5,187 nt of DNA, taken from an uncultured bacterium. GTDB taxonomy: Bacteria; Bdellovibrionota_C; UBA2361; SZUA-149; CALKYB01. Of this stretch, positions 4,522 to 5,187 are shown piece by piece. The DNA is taken from positions 1-5,187 of the forward strand of contig CALKYB010000102.1 of assembly GCA_938003565.1 (NCBI GenBank), written 5' to 3'. Both the position numbers and the translations under genes were made by a program. Each line of letters begins with the position of its first letter. The first letter of the stretch is position 1. The notes below the pieces were generated by a model. The model ran no database searches. It worked only from the letters and a program-made list of their open reading frames with translations, and was not told where the DNA came from.

Positions 4522-5187
4522 CTACTTTGTACGATGAAGTTTAATTTCAGCGATACTCCAAGTAAACACCGGAGTATTTGCGGTTTGCTTAAAATAGAGG
4601 CACTTAGCGGAATAAGGGCGATCTAAAATAACCTTTACATCACTTTGACTACCATAGTAGGGAAAACCTTTTTTACTTAAATGCACTCTCCCCTGCCAAA
4701 TTGGCGCATCATAAATCAGATCTGACACTTCTCCAAATTCTTCGCATGTTTCACTGACGGACACCGCTAAGCCACGAGGGAAGTCAGTTCGAAATCCGTC
4801 TAAATCCAATTCAAATGCATCAAACTCAATTGTCTCTTTAAATCTTAAACTAACTTCTTCAAACCCCAACTGACCCGGATAGCCTGTGTCCCATTTAGTC
4901 AAAGGATTTCCATCAACAGCTAAACTAATCTTATTAGCATTATGAGTAGAGCGAACCTCAGCTAGGACATCATTAATTGGTGAAAACGTTAAATGTGGGA
5001 CAATTTTTGCACCTTCCAAAACATGAGGACCTTCAGTTCTCAAGATATGGTAGGAAGGAGAAACCATGACCTTCAAAGGCATTTTACTGCGCTCCAAGGG
5101 ACCAGCAACCTGCATGAACGCCGCCATCTTATCGTCAAAAGTAGTCTGCAGCACACCCACCCGAAAGTTCTCAGGTAAAACAATATA
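4522..5187 (-). CDS. C-terminal part of a discoidin (F5/8 type C) domain protein, partial
   Basis: Only the last 221 residues are visible. The frame stays open to the window edge (YIVLPENFRVGVLQ). A GTG at 5160-5158 could serve as a start but has no ribosome binding site and lies inside a natural-looking sequence, so I treat the gene as cut by the edge. In the visible part, residues about 75-218 form a discoidin/CBM32-like beta-sandwich. SLAVDGNPLTKWDTG (88-102) is the classic entry motif. DFPRGLAVSVSE (135-146) corresponds to the central strands, and LYFKQTANTPVFTWSIAEIKLH (197-218) is the usual ending. Such domains usually bind carbohydrate outside the cytoplasm. Comparable domains close polytopic glycosyltransferases in some bacteria, so the missing part may be a membrane enzyme, which is inference. 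It faces the GT-C-like gene tail to tail with 3 bases between the stop codons. Confidence 0.75.
   Translation of the reverse strand, partial: YIVLPENFRVGVLQTTFDDKMAAFMQVAGPLERSKMPLKVMVSPSYHILRTEGPHVLEGAKIVPHLTFSPINDVLAEVRSTHNANKISLAVDGNPLTKWDTGYPGQLGFEEVSLRFKETIEFDAFELDLDGFRTDFPRGLAVSVSETCEEFGEVSDLIYDAPIWQGRVHLSKKGFPYYGSQSDVKVILDRPYSAKCLYFKQTANTPVFTWSIAEIKLHRTK

Noticed and set aside
4993..5178. Plus-strand 61-codon frame opposite the discoidin gene
   Set aside because: It is antisense to the discoidin protein's coding frame, with no ribosome binding site or motif.

Overview
The window looks like a piece of chromosome from a Gram-negative bacterium of low GC content. It holds five protein genes: an alpha/beta hydrolase, ribosomal protein S4, a lipoprotein methionine sulfoxide reductase B, a multi-membrane-span protein resembling a GT-C glycosyltransferase, and the C-terminal part of a discoidin-domain protein that runs off the right edge. 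The Gram-negative reading rests on the lipobox of the MsrB protein and on the large extracytoplasmic sugar-binding-like domains. The S4 protein (start MSYCGPKVRLSRKLG, end EYYSR) and the discoidin domain recall the Planctomycetes-Verrucomicrobia-Lentisphaerae group to me. That placement is from memory and weak.

Layout from left to right. Bases 9-34 are a clean intrinsic terminator for a plus-strand gene left of the window. A membrane-anchored hydrolase of the BEM46/ABHD13 type follows (about 236-1111, +). It converges on rpsD (1128-1727, -) with only 16 bases between the stop codons. A 534-base gap (1728-2261) separates the divergent rpsD and msrB genes. It carries the rpsD ribosome binding site, weak promoter candidates in both directions and several inverted repeats, but no tRNA or convincing small gene. 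Then come msrB (2262-2822, +) and the GT-C-like gene (2812-4518, +), which overlap by 11 bases and probably form one operon. The GT-C-like gene converges, with a 3-base gap, on the discoidin gene (4522-5187 and beyond, -).

How the genes fit together. The two rightmost genes share a theme of sugar handling outside the cytoplasm: one is a polytopic enzyme with an N-terminal beta-rich domain, the other ends in a CBM32-like discoidin domain. They may serve surface glycan or glycoprotein assembly, which is inference. MsrB would repair oxidised methionine in envelope proteins; it is unusual in having neither the zinc cysteines nor the usual resolving cysteine. S4 is housekeeping.

I do not see a clear new multi-gene system. 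The signals most worth a second look are the structured rpsD-msrB gap, especially a 10-bp inverted repeat whose loop holds a perfect Shine-Dalgarno sequence ahead of a three-codon frame, the jelly-roll/GT-C architecture, and the single-cysteine MsrB lipoprotein.
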